Assembly: GCA_022819855.1 (NCBI GenBank)
Contig: JAJEGN010000018.1
Coordinates: 23,501 to 87,500, forward strand
DNA from: Gammaproteobacteria bacterium
GTDB lineage: Bacteria; Pseudomonadota; Gammaproteobacteria; Steroidobacterales; Rariloculaceae
Length of the DNA: 64,000 nt
Direction: 5' to 3'
The notes below the pieces were generated by a model. It made no database searches. It saw nothing but the letters and a program-made list of their open reading frames with translations, and was not told the origin of the DNA. Of this stretch, positions 36,899 to 47,763 are shown piece after piece (position 1 is the first letter of the stretch; each line of letters starts with the position of its first letter). Both the position numbers and the translations under genes were made by a program.

Positions 36899-39414
36899 GC
36901 CGACTCCTCGCGCTCGCGGCGGGCCGGTTCTACCTCCGCCATCCCTGGCAACTGGCCCTGGCTGTTGCAGGCATCAGCCTTGGAGTTGCCGTCTACGTTG
37001 GCGTCGATCTGGCGAACGACAGCGCGAGGAGAGCGTTTGAACTCTCGACGGAGGTCATCCGCGGGCAAACGACCCACCGGCTCCTGCCGGTCGGCGGCGC
37101 CCTGCCGGAACGGCATTTCAGCGAACTGCTGCTCGACGGGCGCGTGACCCGTGCGGCGCCGATTGTCGAGACGCCGGTGCGAATCGGCGGGAACGGCGGA
37201 CCGCGGCGGACGCTGCTCGGCGTCGACCCGGTCAAGGAAGCGGGCTTCAGGGATTACTCGGGATTCGTGCCGGGGCGCGGCGCGGACTTCACGCGACTCA
37301 TCACGGAGCCGGGCACGGTCATGGTTCCGGAGTCGCTTGCCGCGGAGTTCTCGCTCGAGACGGGCTCGAGCATCGATATCTGGATCGACGGGCGGCCCGA
37401 GCCGGTCGTGGTCGTCGGTACCGTGCGCAGCATTGCGGCGAGCGCGGAGACCGAGCCGCCGCTCGTCACGGACATCAGCACGGCTCAGCAACTCGTCGGC
37501 GGTGCGGGATCGTTGAGCAGGATCGATCTCGCGCTGAGTCCCGAGCAGGCGCGCAGTCTCGGCGACGATCCTCCGTCCGGCACGATACTCGTCGCCGCGG
37601 CCGGGCAGGCCGATGCGCTGACCGAGATGACCCGGGCTTTCCGGACGAATCTGACGGCACTCGGCTTGCTTGCGCTCGTCGTCGGCATGTTCCTGATCTA
37701 TTCGACCATGGCGTTCTCGATCGTGCAGCGACGTCGGGTCATCGGTGTGCTGCGTGCGATCGGCGTCGACCGGCGGCAGTTGCTCGGCAGCGTGCTGTCC
37801 GAAGCGATTGCGCTCGGTGCGGCAGGAAGCGCGATCGGCCTCGTGCTTGGCGATGTGCTCGCGCGCGGGCTGGTCGACATGGTGTTGCGGACCATCGGCG
37901 ACCTTTACTTCGGCAATGCCGTCAGCGCGGCTGACCCGTCGAACTGGATCTATGCCAGAGGTGTGCTACTGGGGCTCGGAGCAACACTCGTTGCGGCACT
38001 CGGACCGGCGCTCGATGCGTCACGCGCTGCGCCGGATTCGGCATTGCGGCGTGCCGCGCTCGAGCGGACCACACGGTCCCGGGCGAAGTTTGCGGCAGTG
38101 CTTGCGGGGCCGGTGCTCGTGCTCGCGGCCGTCTTGCTTCTCGTCGGATCGCGCAGCCTCGTCATGGCGTTTGCGGGCCTTTTCTTCGTGCTTTGCGCCG
38201 GCGCGATGCTGACGCCGTTCGCGACGCTGCTGCTGATGAAACCGGCGGAACCGATCGCTGCGCGCGGCTTCGGCCTGGCGGGGCTCATGGCCGTGCGCGG
38301 GGTCGGGGCATCGCTGAGCCGAACGGGCGTCGCGACGGCCGCACTCGCCGTCGCCGTCGCGACGGTGATCGGCGTCGGCGTGATGATCGGGAGCTTTCGC
38401 ACGAGTCTCGTAAGCTGGCTCGACACGACATTGACTGCCGACATCTATCTCACGCTCGACCAGCCGCGCGCCGGCCGGCCGTTCGGGCCCGAGCTGCTTA
38501 CGGCACTCGGCGCGTTGCCCGAAGTCGGCGGTGTCGCGCCGACCCGCTACTTTCGGGTACGCACCGCTTTCGGCGAAGTCGGTGTGCGTGCGGCCGAAGC
38601 CGGACCGGAAGGCTGGGGGGTCGACGTGGTCGGGGCCGATGCGGGAGCGGCGACGGCTGCATTGGACGAAGCGGACACCGTCCTCGTTACGGAGCCGATC
38701 TCGTACCGTTTCGGTCTGGCGGTCGGCGATGCGGTAAGCCTGCCGACGGCCACGGGCGAACGCGCCTTCACGATCGCGGGTGTCTTCAGGGACTATTCAA
38801 CCGGCAACAACGCGTTCCTGCTGCCGTTGGAAAGCTACAGGCGCTATTGGCGCGACGACAGCGTCACCGGCATCGGGGTCCACCTGGCGCCCGGTTACGA
38901 CGCGGCCGAGGCGGGGCAGGCGATTCGCGCCAGGCTCGGGGACAGTACCGGCGTGCAGTTTCGAACGACCGAAGCCATCGAGGAGATCACGCTTGCGGTG
39001 TTCGACCGCACTTTCCGGATCACGGAGGTGCTGCGCTGGCTCGCAGGCTCGATCGCGTTTCTCGGGATCCTGAGCGCAGTGCTCGCCATCGAGCTCGAGC
39101 GCGCACGCGAAGTGGCGATCCTGCGCGCGCTCGGGTTCTCCCCCCGCGAGCTTGCAACGCAGATACTGACGCGAACGGGGCTTCTCGGCGTTGCAGCGGG
39201 CGTTTGCGCCATCCCGCTCGGCATCACCCTGGCCGGGCTGCTGGTCCATGTCATCAACCGGCGTTCGTTCGGGTGGACGATGGACCTCGTCGTCACTCCA
39301 CAGCCCGCGCTGCTCGGCGTCGCGCTGGCGCTCGTCGCGGCGTTTCTGGCCGGGATCTATCCGGCGCTTCGTGGCAGCCGTACCGGGCTCGACGGAGCCT
39401 TGCGCGATGAATAG
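36895..39414 (+). CDS. FtsX-like ABC permease, double-length
   Basis: 839 residues from GTG 36895. Two MacB/FtsX modules in tandem: first helix at about 15-35 (QLALAVAGISLGVAVYVGVD), a periplasmic MacB-PCD-like domain, three helices with FSIVQRRRVIGVLRAIGVDRRQLL, a second amphipathic start near ARGFGLAGLMAVRGVGASLSRTG, another periplasmic domain and a closing three-helix FtsX core with ELERAREVAILRALGFSPRELA. Such fused permeases pair with one LolD-type ATPase. Overlaps both neighbours, so one operon. Confidence 0.9.
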   Translation: MSRLLALAAGRFYLRHPWQLALAVAGISLGVAVYVGVDLANDSARRAFELSTEVIRGQTTHRLLPVGGALPERHFSELLLDGRVTRAAPIVETPVRIGGNGGPRRTLLGVDPVKEAGFRDYSGFVPGRGADFTRLITEPGTVMVPESLAAEFSLETGSSIDIWIDGRPEPVVVVGTVRSIAASAETEPPLVTDISTAQQLVGGAGSLSRIDLALSPEQARSLGDDPPSGTILVAAAGQADALTEMTRAFRTNLTALGLLALVVGMFLIYSTMAFSIVQRRRVIGVLRAIGVDRRQLLGSVLSEAIALGAAGSAIGLVLGDVLARGLVDMVLRTIGDLYFGNAVSAADPSNWIYARGVLLGLGATLVAALGPALDASRAAPDSALRRAALERTTRSRAKFAAVLAGPVLVLAAVLLLVGSRSLVMAFAGLFFVLCAGAMLTPFATLLLMKPAEPIAARGFGLAGLMAVRGVGASLSRTGVATAALAVAVATVIGVGVMIGSFRTSLVSWLDTTLTADIYLTLDQPRAGRPFGPELLTALGALPEVGGVAPTRYFRVRTAFGEVGVRAAEAGPEGWGVDVVGADAGAATAALDEADTVLVTEPISYRFGLAVGDAVSLPTATGERAFTIAGVFRDYSTGNNAFLLPLESYRRYWRDDSVTGIGVHLAPGYDAAEAGQAIRARLGDSTGVQFRTTEAIEEITLAVFDRTFRITEVLRWLAGSIAFLGILSAVLAIELERAREVAILRALGFSPRELATQILTRTGLLGVAAGVCAIPLGITLAGLLVHVINRRSFGWTMDLVVTPQPALLGVALALVAAFLAGIYPALRGSRTGLDGALRDE

Positions 39415-40558
39415 CCGCCTGCCGCTTGTCGCGTCGTTGGTCGCGATCGGCTGCGCCGGATGCGTGCCGGAGCCGACGGACGACGCTTCCTCGCCGGCTG
39501 CAATGGCCGTCCGCTATCTCTCCGACGGCGATGACGGCGGTGGCGGATATGCGCGAGCCCTGCAGCCGCGCGCCTTCGCGTTTCCCGAGGATCATGGCAG
39601 CCACCCGGACTTTCGCACCGAGTGGTGGTACTTCACGGGCAATGTGTTCGGCGGCAGCGGGCGCCACTACGGCTTCGAGGTCACGTTCTTTCGCGTTGCG
39701 CTCGCGCCGACCGAGCCGGAAAGCCCCTCCGCCTGGGCGACGAACCAGTTCTGGATGGCGCACTTCGCGGTGACCGACACGGCGAGCGGCCGGTTTCATG
39801 CGGCCGAACGACTCACGCGCGGTGCACTGGATCTCGCCGGTGCGAGCCACGCGCCGTTTCGGGTCTGGGTCGAGGACTGGCAGGTCGAGGGCCGCGCCGA
39901 CCCGGGCGCCGAATCGTTCCGCCTTCGGGCTCGGGGCGAGGATGCGGAGATCGACCTCGAGCTGGAGAGCCTCAAGCCCGCGGTTGCCCAGGGGGACCGC
40001 GGACTCGACGCGAAGGGGCCGGAACCCGGCAATGCGTCCTACTACTACTCGCTGCCGAGGCTCGCCGTGAGCGGTACGGTGCGGACGGGGGAGGCCGGCG
40101 CCGAGACGGACGAAGTCGAAGGCCTCGCCTGGATGGACCGCGAGTGGGCGACGAGCGCATTGAGCGAAGGCATCGCGGGCTGGGACTGGTTCGCCTTGCA
40201 GTTGTCCGACGGCCGCGACCTCATGTACTACCGTCTGCGCGGCGACGACGGGCGTGCGAGCCCCGAAAGCGGAGGGACGCTCGTCGGCGCCGCCGGCGAC
40301 GTGCTGAGGCTGCAACGATCCGATGTCGTGCTCGAGGTGCTCGACTACTGGACGAGTCCGCTCAGCAACGTGCGCTACCCGGTCGAGTGGCGGCTCGCGG
40401 TGCCGGAAGAGCAGCTCGATCTCTTGATCGTTCCTTACATCCCGAATCAGGAAGTCGATCTGTCGGTGCGGTACTGGGAAGGCGCCGTCAGTGTCAGCGG
40501 CAGCGCCGGAGGACATCCGGTCGGCGGCAACGGCTATCTCGAGCTTGCCGGCTACTGA
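39407..40558 (+). CDS. CrtC/AttH-like lipocalin-fold lipoprotein
   Basis: 383 residues. Signal peptide with lipobox IGCAGC. Family marks of the carotenoid 1,2-hydratase/AttH domain: FAFPEDHGSHPDFRTEWWYFTGNV, YGFEVTFFRVAL, WMAHFAVTD, YYYSLPRLAVSGTV, WMDREWATS and GWDWFALQLSDGRDLMYYRLR. Domain members bind or hydrate hydrophobic ligands; the pairing with an FtsX-type exporter points to extraction of a lipid-like molecule. The ATG overlaps the permease end by eight bases. Followed directly by the shared rRNA-side terminator. Confidence 0.88.
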   Translation: MNSRLPLVASLVAIGCAGCVPEPTDDASSPAAMAVRYLSDGDDGGGGYARALQPRAFAFPEDHGSHPDFRTEWWYFTGNVFGGSGRHYGFEVTFFRVALAPTEPESPSAWATNQFWMAHFAVTDTASGRFHAAERLTRGALDLAGASHAPFRVWVEDWQVEGRADPGAESFRLRARGEDAEIDLELESLKPAVAQGDRGLDAKGPEPGNASYYYSLPRLAVSGTVRTGEAGAETDEVEGLAWMDREWATSALSEGIAGWDWFALQLSDGRDLMYYRLRGDDGRASPESGGTLVGAAGDVLRLQRSDVVLEVLDYWTSPLSNVRYPVEWRLAVPEEQLDLLIVPYIPNQEVDLSVRYWEGAVSVSGSAGGHPVGGNGYLELAGY

Positions 40559-40590
40559 AAAAAAAACCCCGGCACGCGGCCGGGGTTTCG
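40558..40590. terminator. Bidirectional intrinsic terminator between CrtC-like gene and 5S rRNA
   Basis: CCCCGGC (40567-40573), five-base loop, GCCGGGG (40579-40585). On the minus strand it is followed by nine U residues, a strong stop for the rRNA operon; on the plus strand only TTTCG follows. Confidence 0.9.
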
Positions 40591-40598
40591 TATCAGAA

Positions 40599-40714
40599 GC
40601 CTGGCGATGACCTACTCTCGCGTGGCATACGCCACACTACCATCGGCGCTGGACGTTTTCACTTCCGAGTTCGGGATGGGATCGGGTGGTTCCCGTCCGC
40701 TATGGCCGCCAGGC
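40599..40714 (-). rRNA. rrf: 5S ribosomal RNA
   Basis: About 116 nucleotides. The minus strand reads GCCTGGCGGCCATAGCGG at the 5' end, contains the conserved CCGATCCCATCCCGAACTCG and GAAGTGAAA-type loop sequences and closes with the complementary GCCAGGC. Last gene of the operon, just ahead of the terminator. Confidence 0.95.
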
Positions 40715-40855
40715 AAACCGGTATGGCGTGCTCCTCGCGGAGCGACGCCGAAAATCGGAACGATCCGTCCGGCGACCCCGGAGGGTTCGCCGATCTCACA
40801 CCGTTTATGCGCTCAAACGCAACACCCGAACAGACTCCTTGGGTGTTATATGGTC
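40715..40855 (-). other. 23S-5S spacer
   Basis: About 140 bases without a gene. Contains an AACACCC/GGGTGTT inverted repeat at 40821-40847, a likely processing stem. Confidence 0.6.
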
Positions 40856-43769
<2,914 letters not shown>

Positions 43770-43958
43770 ACGTCACCCGAAACATTCCCGTTACAGGAAA
43801 GATCGGGGCGTGAGAAATTAACCACGCGAATGCAGTTCCCACAAGTTCAACATTGCAGGCGAAGTCCTGCCCATTGGGAGCCGGACCCGCCTTTAATTGC
43901 AATGGAACAATCCTGTTTGTAAAAGTGCGGCGCGGCGACAAGGCCACGCGAAAGAATC
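43770..43958 (-). other. tRNA-Ala to 23S spacer with boxA-like element
   Basis: 189 bases. The minus strand carries CGCACTTTTACAA at 43929-43917, ten of 13 matches to the rRNA boxA consensus TGCTCTTTAACAA, in the position where gammaproteobacterial 16S-23S spacers keep a second antitermination site. Confidence 0.6.
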
Positions 43959-44034
43959 TGGTGGAGCTGATCGGGTTCGAACCGACGACCTTCTGCTTGC
44001 AAAGCAGACGCTCTCCCGGCTGAGCTACAGCCCC
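43959..44034 (-). tRNA. tRNA-Ala (anticodon TGC)
   Basis: 76 nucleotides with encoded CCA; acceptor GGGGCTG/CAGCTCC, D-arm AGCTCAGCCGGGAGAGC, anticodon loop TTTGCAA. Spacer tRNA of the rRNA operon. Confidence 0.97.
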
Positions 44035-44050
44035 GAGGTCTGTCCCACTC

Positions 44051-44127
<77 letters not shown>

Positions 44128-44188
44128 GCGCACGACGCACGCTTATATGCCGGCCCGCACTTGGCGGGCGCGCACAAGATGCGTGCCG

Positions 44189-44201
44189 TTGTAAAAGATC
44201 A
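44189..44201 (-). promoter_or_regulatory. boxA-like rRNA antitermination site
   Basis: Minus strand TGATCTTTTACAA, 11 of 13 matches to TGCTCTTTAACAA. It lies about 30 bases after the predicted start site and 61 before tRNA-Ile, as in rRNA leaders where NusB/NusE bind. Confidence 0.65.
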
Positions 44202-44237
44202 AAATCCCTGACGTGCCCATACGCCAGAGGATTTGCA

Positions 44238-44265
44238 ATTGTAGGCCAATTCGGCCTCGCGTCAA
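44238..44265 (-). promoter_or_regulatory. Sigma70 promoter of the tRNA-Ile/tRNA-Ala/23S/5S operon
   Basis: Minus strand TTGACG (44265-44260), 16-base spacer, TACAAT (44243-44238). Start of transcription is expected near 44231, about 100 bases before tRNA-Ile. No 16S 3' end (anti-Shine-Dalgarno CCTCC tail) occurs between this promoter and the tRNA. Confidence 0.75.
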
Positions 44266-44318
44266 TACTTCAGCGAGGCAAATATCGCTCAGTTTGACGC
44301 CACGTCAGGCGAAGGAAA

Positions 44319-44783
44319 TCAGGATTGGGCGCCTTCCAGCAGTTCCAGCAGCATGTTGGACTCCTCTTTGTACTCGCGGAATGCCGCCTGTTGCTCCGGC
44401 GAATCATCGATGTCGAGCTTGACGACCTTGGCCTTCCCCGCCATCTCGCCCGCCAGTTCGTCCACGATCGGGTCCACTTCCTTGCAGGGCGAGCACCACG
44501 TTGCGGTGAAGTCCACGAGCACCGGCAAGTCGGATTCGAAAACCTCGTGGCGGAAGTTCTCGTCGTTGACGTAGGGGGCGCCGGCGGCTGTCGACGCGAC
44601 GGCCGCTACCTGATCTCCGGCAAGTTCGGATTCATTCGAATCACAGCCGGCGGCTGCGACCAACGACATGCCTGCGACGGCCGCGAGACCCGGCACAGAG
44701 CCCGCAAACATGCGAGACGCCGCTACCCGCACGGCCGGCGTAACGGTGTCTTCAGTCGGCTCCGCACAGGTATCTTCAGGCAA
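44319..44783 (-). CDS. Thioredoxin-like lipoprotein with incomplete fold
   Basis: Up to 154 residues from TTG 44783; the lipobox AAAGC in SLVAAAGCDSNESELAG suggests the real start is lower, at GTG 44732 or ATG 44711. The thioredoxin part has the redox motif WCSPC (LVDFTATWCSPCKEVDPIVDELAG) and KAKVVKLDIDDSP, but the chain then ends FREYKEESNMLLELLEGAQS. The cis-proline strand (normally SIPTLLLF) and last helix are missing, about 30-35 residues short. It follows the TonB receptor on the same strand and ends 54 bases from the rRNA promoter, so it may be a truncated gene. Confidence 0.75.
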   Translation of the reverse strand: MPEDTCAEPTEDTVTPAVRVAASRMFAGSVPGLAAVAGMSLVAAAGCDSNESELAGDQVAAVASTAAGAPYVNDENFRHEVFESDLPVLVDFTATWCSPCKEVDPIVDELAGEMAGKAKVVKLDIDDSPEQQAAFREYKEESNMLLELLEGAQS

Positions 44784-44803
44784 TAGCCGGCTTTAGCCCC
44801 GGC

Positions 44804-47575
44804 CTACCAACTGAACTCCTTGTGCGCTTCCAGAACGACAACCCGGCGGCGGAAGTCAACTCGCGACGAATCCACACCCTGAAAGTTGTCCACGAAAGGG
44901 AAATCCTTGTCCAGGATGTTGTCAACTGCCAGCCTGAAACGCCAGCCCGTTTCCCCCAGGTGGTACGTGGCGTGAACATCGACCGTCGTGTAACTGCTTA
45001 CATCCCGGCGATTGGCTTGCTCATCCGTGTTTTCGTAGTCGGAAGAATAATTGAGAGTCGCGCCCGCTTGCCAGTCCCTCCAATCCCAGTCCAGGTAGAC
45101 GTTTCCGCGCAATTTGGGTGGTCCCAGATGCGTGCCTTGCCTTTCTATGGGATCCACGCCGGGCGCGGCGGTTTCCTTCTGGGTGAAGTTTCGCGTTGCG
45201 AGCATTCCGGCCGAAAAGTCGCCGTAGGATGTGCTGAACGTATACAGCATTTGCAGGTCCAAGGATTCATTCAGCACACCCGAGAGATTCCCGTCCTGAT
45301 TGGAAAGCAGAGTCAGTATGCCCTCGGAATTTCGTTCCACGAGCCCGGGGAACAGGCTCGCATTCTCCAGCGCAAAAGTCCCCGGATAGCCCAGGGCACT
45401 CCACAGGCTGCCAATCTTGTCGGTGAAATCGGTCCGGTTAAATGTGGCCGAAAGAAAGAGTCCGGGCACGCCGGGAGGAGTCACCTCAAAGCCTACGCTG
45501 ATGTTGTCCGAGATTTGTGGCTTCAGATCCGGATTGCCGCCCAGGCCTATTACCGGAAATACCGGGACGAATGGGCCGCCATTGGATGCGGGGTTAGCCG
45601 GATCGAAAATCGCGAAGAACGGCGGCGTAAAAGGCGGATTCAGAAAATCGGGGGGATTGAAGAGCGATTGCAGTGTTGGCGCCTGAAAAGCTTCGCCCCA
45701 AGTCCCGCGAAGCGTGAGGTATTCAACCGGGTTCCACACCAGACCGACCTTGGGCACGAAATCGCTGAATGTGCGGGTTGTATTGGAGCCTAACGGCCCA
45801 TCGAACGGACCTTCGATTTCGTACTTGTCGTAGCGCCCATTCAGGGTCAGGTAGAGTTGCTGAAGCCCGGGCCTGCCTTCTACGATCGGTACGGATATCT
45901 CGGTAAACCAGGAAGTGTTGTCCGATTCCGGAACGATATCGGGTGCTTCTGGTGTTCGGAAGGTAAATGGATTCAGTCCGAAGTCCTCGAAATCCAGCGT
46001 GTCGGTTCGCATCTCGCCGCCTATGGCAACGCGCACGTCTCCAGCCGGCAGTTCGAACAAAGCGCCGTCCGCATTCAGTGCCAGAACCTTCTGCGTTACC
46101 GACCGATTGCCCCGGTCGTCGTCCTCCTGAAACTGCTGAAGATTGTCCAGTTGCACCGTACCGTCGCCAAACGGGTTGAACGCCGTCGCAGGGTCAGGAC
46201 TGGCGAGCGCGGCCTGGAACTCGGGCGACCTTGAAAGCAGGGTGCCGAAGTACGTGTTGTATATGGAATTCTTGCCGTATGTGTAGTTCAGTCGAGCTTG
46301 CCAGTCCCGAACTGGCAGGTCCCATCTGATGCTGGCTGAAACGTCGTATCGGTCTGTTTCGGTGAAGCGCACGAAGGGACGCAACTTCCCGTCCGCAATC
46401 TCGCGTTCCAGGCTGTAGGCGACGTAAACAGGAACGCCAAAGGTGTTGTAATGGTTGCTGGGGGGCACAATCCCGCTGATGGATTGCCCGTGCGACTCTT
46501 GCGAATCGTCCTGCTCGCTGTAAATGGCGTCGATGGCAAAGGAAATGCCGCTCGTGAGTTGTTGCGTGAGGTTCAGGTAGGTGGCCAGATGATCGCCCGA
46601 AGGAGTCGCTTCGCTGGGGCCAAGCAGTGCTGCACCGGTCGGGACTCTCTCCCAGTTGCCGGTTTGAGTTTGCCACTCCTCGTTGCTCACATAAAGAATG
46701 TCGTCCATGTTGATGTTGGTGCCGTCTCCGGGAGGCAGCAGGGCTATGCGGGTTCCCGGTGGCGCATTGGGAGGGAACGGCCCAAACCGCAACAGCAGCG
46801 GGGGCTGGGTGTAGGTAGCTGGGAAGCGCCTCCCGCCTTGCTCGCGGTAATCGCCATCGATGTCAATCCCGGCATCGGCTGCCAGCACGGCGTCCTCCCT
46901 CTTGAAATTAGCCGTGGCGAGCAGCGATCCGGTGTCCCAGGTCAGCCCCAGTGTCTGCTCCACGATCTTGCCGTGGCCTTCGGACTTGCTGTTCTCATAG
47001 CGCAGAGTGGATTCCGCGCCCTGATAGTTGTTCCTGAGAATAAAGTTCACTACGCCACCCACGGCATCGGAACCGTATATGGCGCTGGCGCCGTCGGTAA
47101 GCACCTCCACTCTCTCGATCGCGCTGAAAGGAATCGTGGAAACATCGGTGAATGTGCCCGATTCGGCCGGCGATGCCGATATGCGGTTTCCATTGACCAG
47201 CACCAGCGTAGATCCCTCGCCCAGGCCCCGCAGATTAATGGTCACCAACCCTTGTGCAAATCTTGGCGATTGGTAGTCGAAACTTCCTCCCGACGTGATT
47301 GTCGAGTAGTTCTGCGGGATGTAGCGGATGACGTCTTCGATGTCCCGCAAGCCGCGCCGATCCATATCTTCCCGCGTCAGGACCAGTACCGGCGAGGCGC
47401 TCAAGCCACCGCGCAACCGGCTACCGGTGACGACTTGGGGCGCCAGTTCAAGCGCCTCGTCCGCAGTTGCTTCGTTTGAGGCGTCCTCCGCCTCCTGCTG
47501 TGCCAGTCCAACCGCCGGTGCGGCGAGAACGAGGAGAAGGACCGCCAAACGACGGTTTGCTACGTGTTCCAGCAT
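44804..47575 (-). CDS. TonB-dependent outer-membrane receptor
   Basis: 923 residues. Signal peptide (RRLAVLLLVLAAPAVGLAQ), a TonB-box-like ELAPQVVTGSRL region, plug domain (MDRRGLRDIEDVIRYIPQNYSTI, INLRGLGEGSTLVLVNGNRI, IERVEVLTDGASAIYGSDAVGGVVNF) and a 22-strand barrel with ETDRYDVSASIRWDL, LKPQISDNISVGFE and the terminal VDNILDKDFPFVDN with a final aromatic. The PQNYSTITSGGS plug variant and length resemble oligosaccharide/peptide-type receptors rather than siderophore ones. Substrate unknown. Divergent from the TPR-thioredoxin fusion, with which it may be co-regulated. Confidence 0.95.
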   Translation of the reverse strand: MLEHVANRRLAVLLLVLAAPAVGLAQQEAEDASNEATADEALELAPQVVTGSRLRGGLSASPVLVLTREDMDRRGLRDIEDVIRYIPQNYSTITSGGSFDYQSPRFAQGLVTINLRGLGEGSTLVLVNGNRISASPAESGTFTDVSTIPFSAIERVEVLTDGASAIYGSDAVGGVVNFILRNNYQGAESTLRYENSKSEGHGKIVEQTLGLTWDTGSLLATANFKREDAVLAADAGIDIDGDYREQGGRRFPATYTQPPLLLRFGPFPPNAPPGTRIALLPPGDGTNINMDDILYVSNEEWQTQTGNWERVPTGAALLGPSEATPSGDHLATYLNLTQQLTSGISFAIDAIYSEQDDSQESHGQSISGIVPPSNHYNTFGVPVYVAYSLEREIADGKLRPFVRFTETDRYDVSASIRWDLPVRDWQARLNYTYGKNSIYNTYFGTLLSRSPEFQAALASPDPATAFNPFGDGTVQLDNLQQFQEDDDRGNRSVTQKVLALNADGALFELPAGDVRVAIGGEMRTDTLDFEDFGLNPFTFRTPEAPDIVPESDNTSWFTEISVPIVEGRPGLQQLYLTLNGRYDKYEIEGPFDGPLGSNTTRTFSDFVPKVGLVWNPVEYLTLRGTWGEAFQAPTLQSLFNPPDFLNPPFTPPFFAIFDPANPASNGGPFVPVFPVIGLGGNPDLKPQISDNISVGFEVTPPGVPGLFLSATFNRTDFTDKIGSLWSALGYPGTFALENASLFPGLVERNSEGILTLLSNQDGNLSGVLNESLDLQMLYTFSTSYGDFSAGMLATRNFTQKETAAPGVDPIERQGTHLGPPKLRGNVYLDWDWRDWQAGATLNYSSDYENTDEQANRRDVSSYTTVDVHATYHLGETGWRFRLAVDNILDKDFPFVDNFQGVDSSRVDFRRRVVVLEAHKEFSW

Positions 47576-47670
47576 GAATCGCCCCCAATTGTGGTGTTTA
47601 CGCCGCAGTCAGTCGTGGTGCTGAACGCGACAGAGCCCCGCCTCTGAATTCTAGCTCATGGAAATTCAAC

Positions 47671-47698
47671 TGCGATTTTGGGTATGCGATTTTGGGTA
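47671..47698. repeat. Two 14-bp direct repeats in a divergent promoter region
   Basis: TGCGATTTTGGGTA occurs twice in perfect tandem (47671-47684 and 47685-47698) between the divergent TonB receptor and the TPR-thioredoxin fusion gene. Could be a regulator site or simple duplication. Confidence 0.7.
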
Positions 47699-47763
47699 AG
47701 TAATCGAGGGGGGTTTACACTACTTGTTCGGGACTGACGGCATTGGCGCAGGGGATTTTGAAA

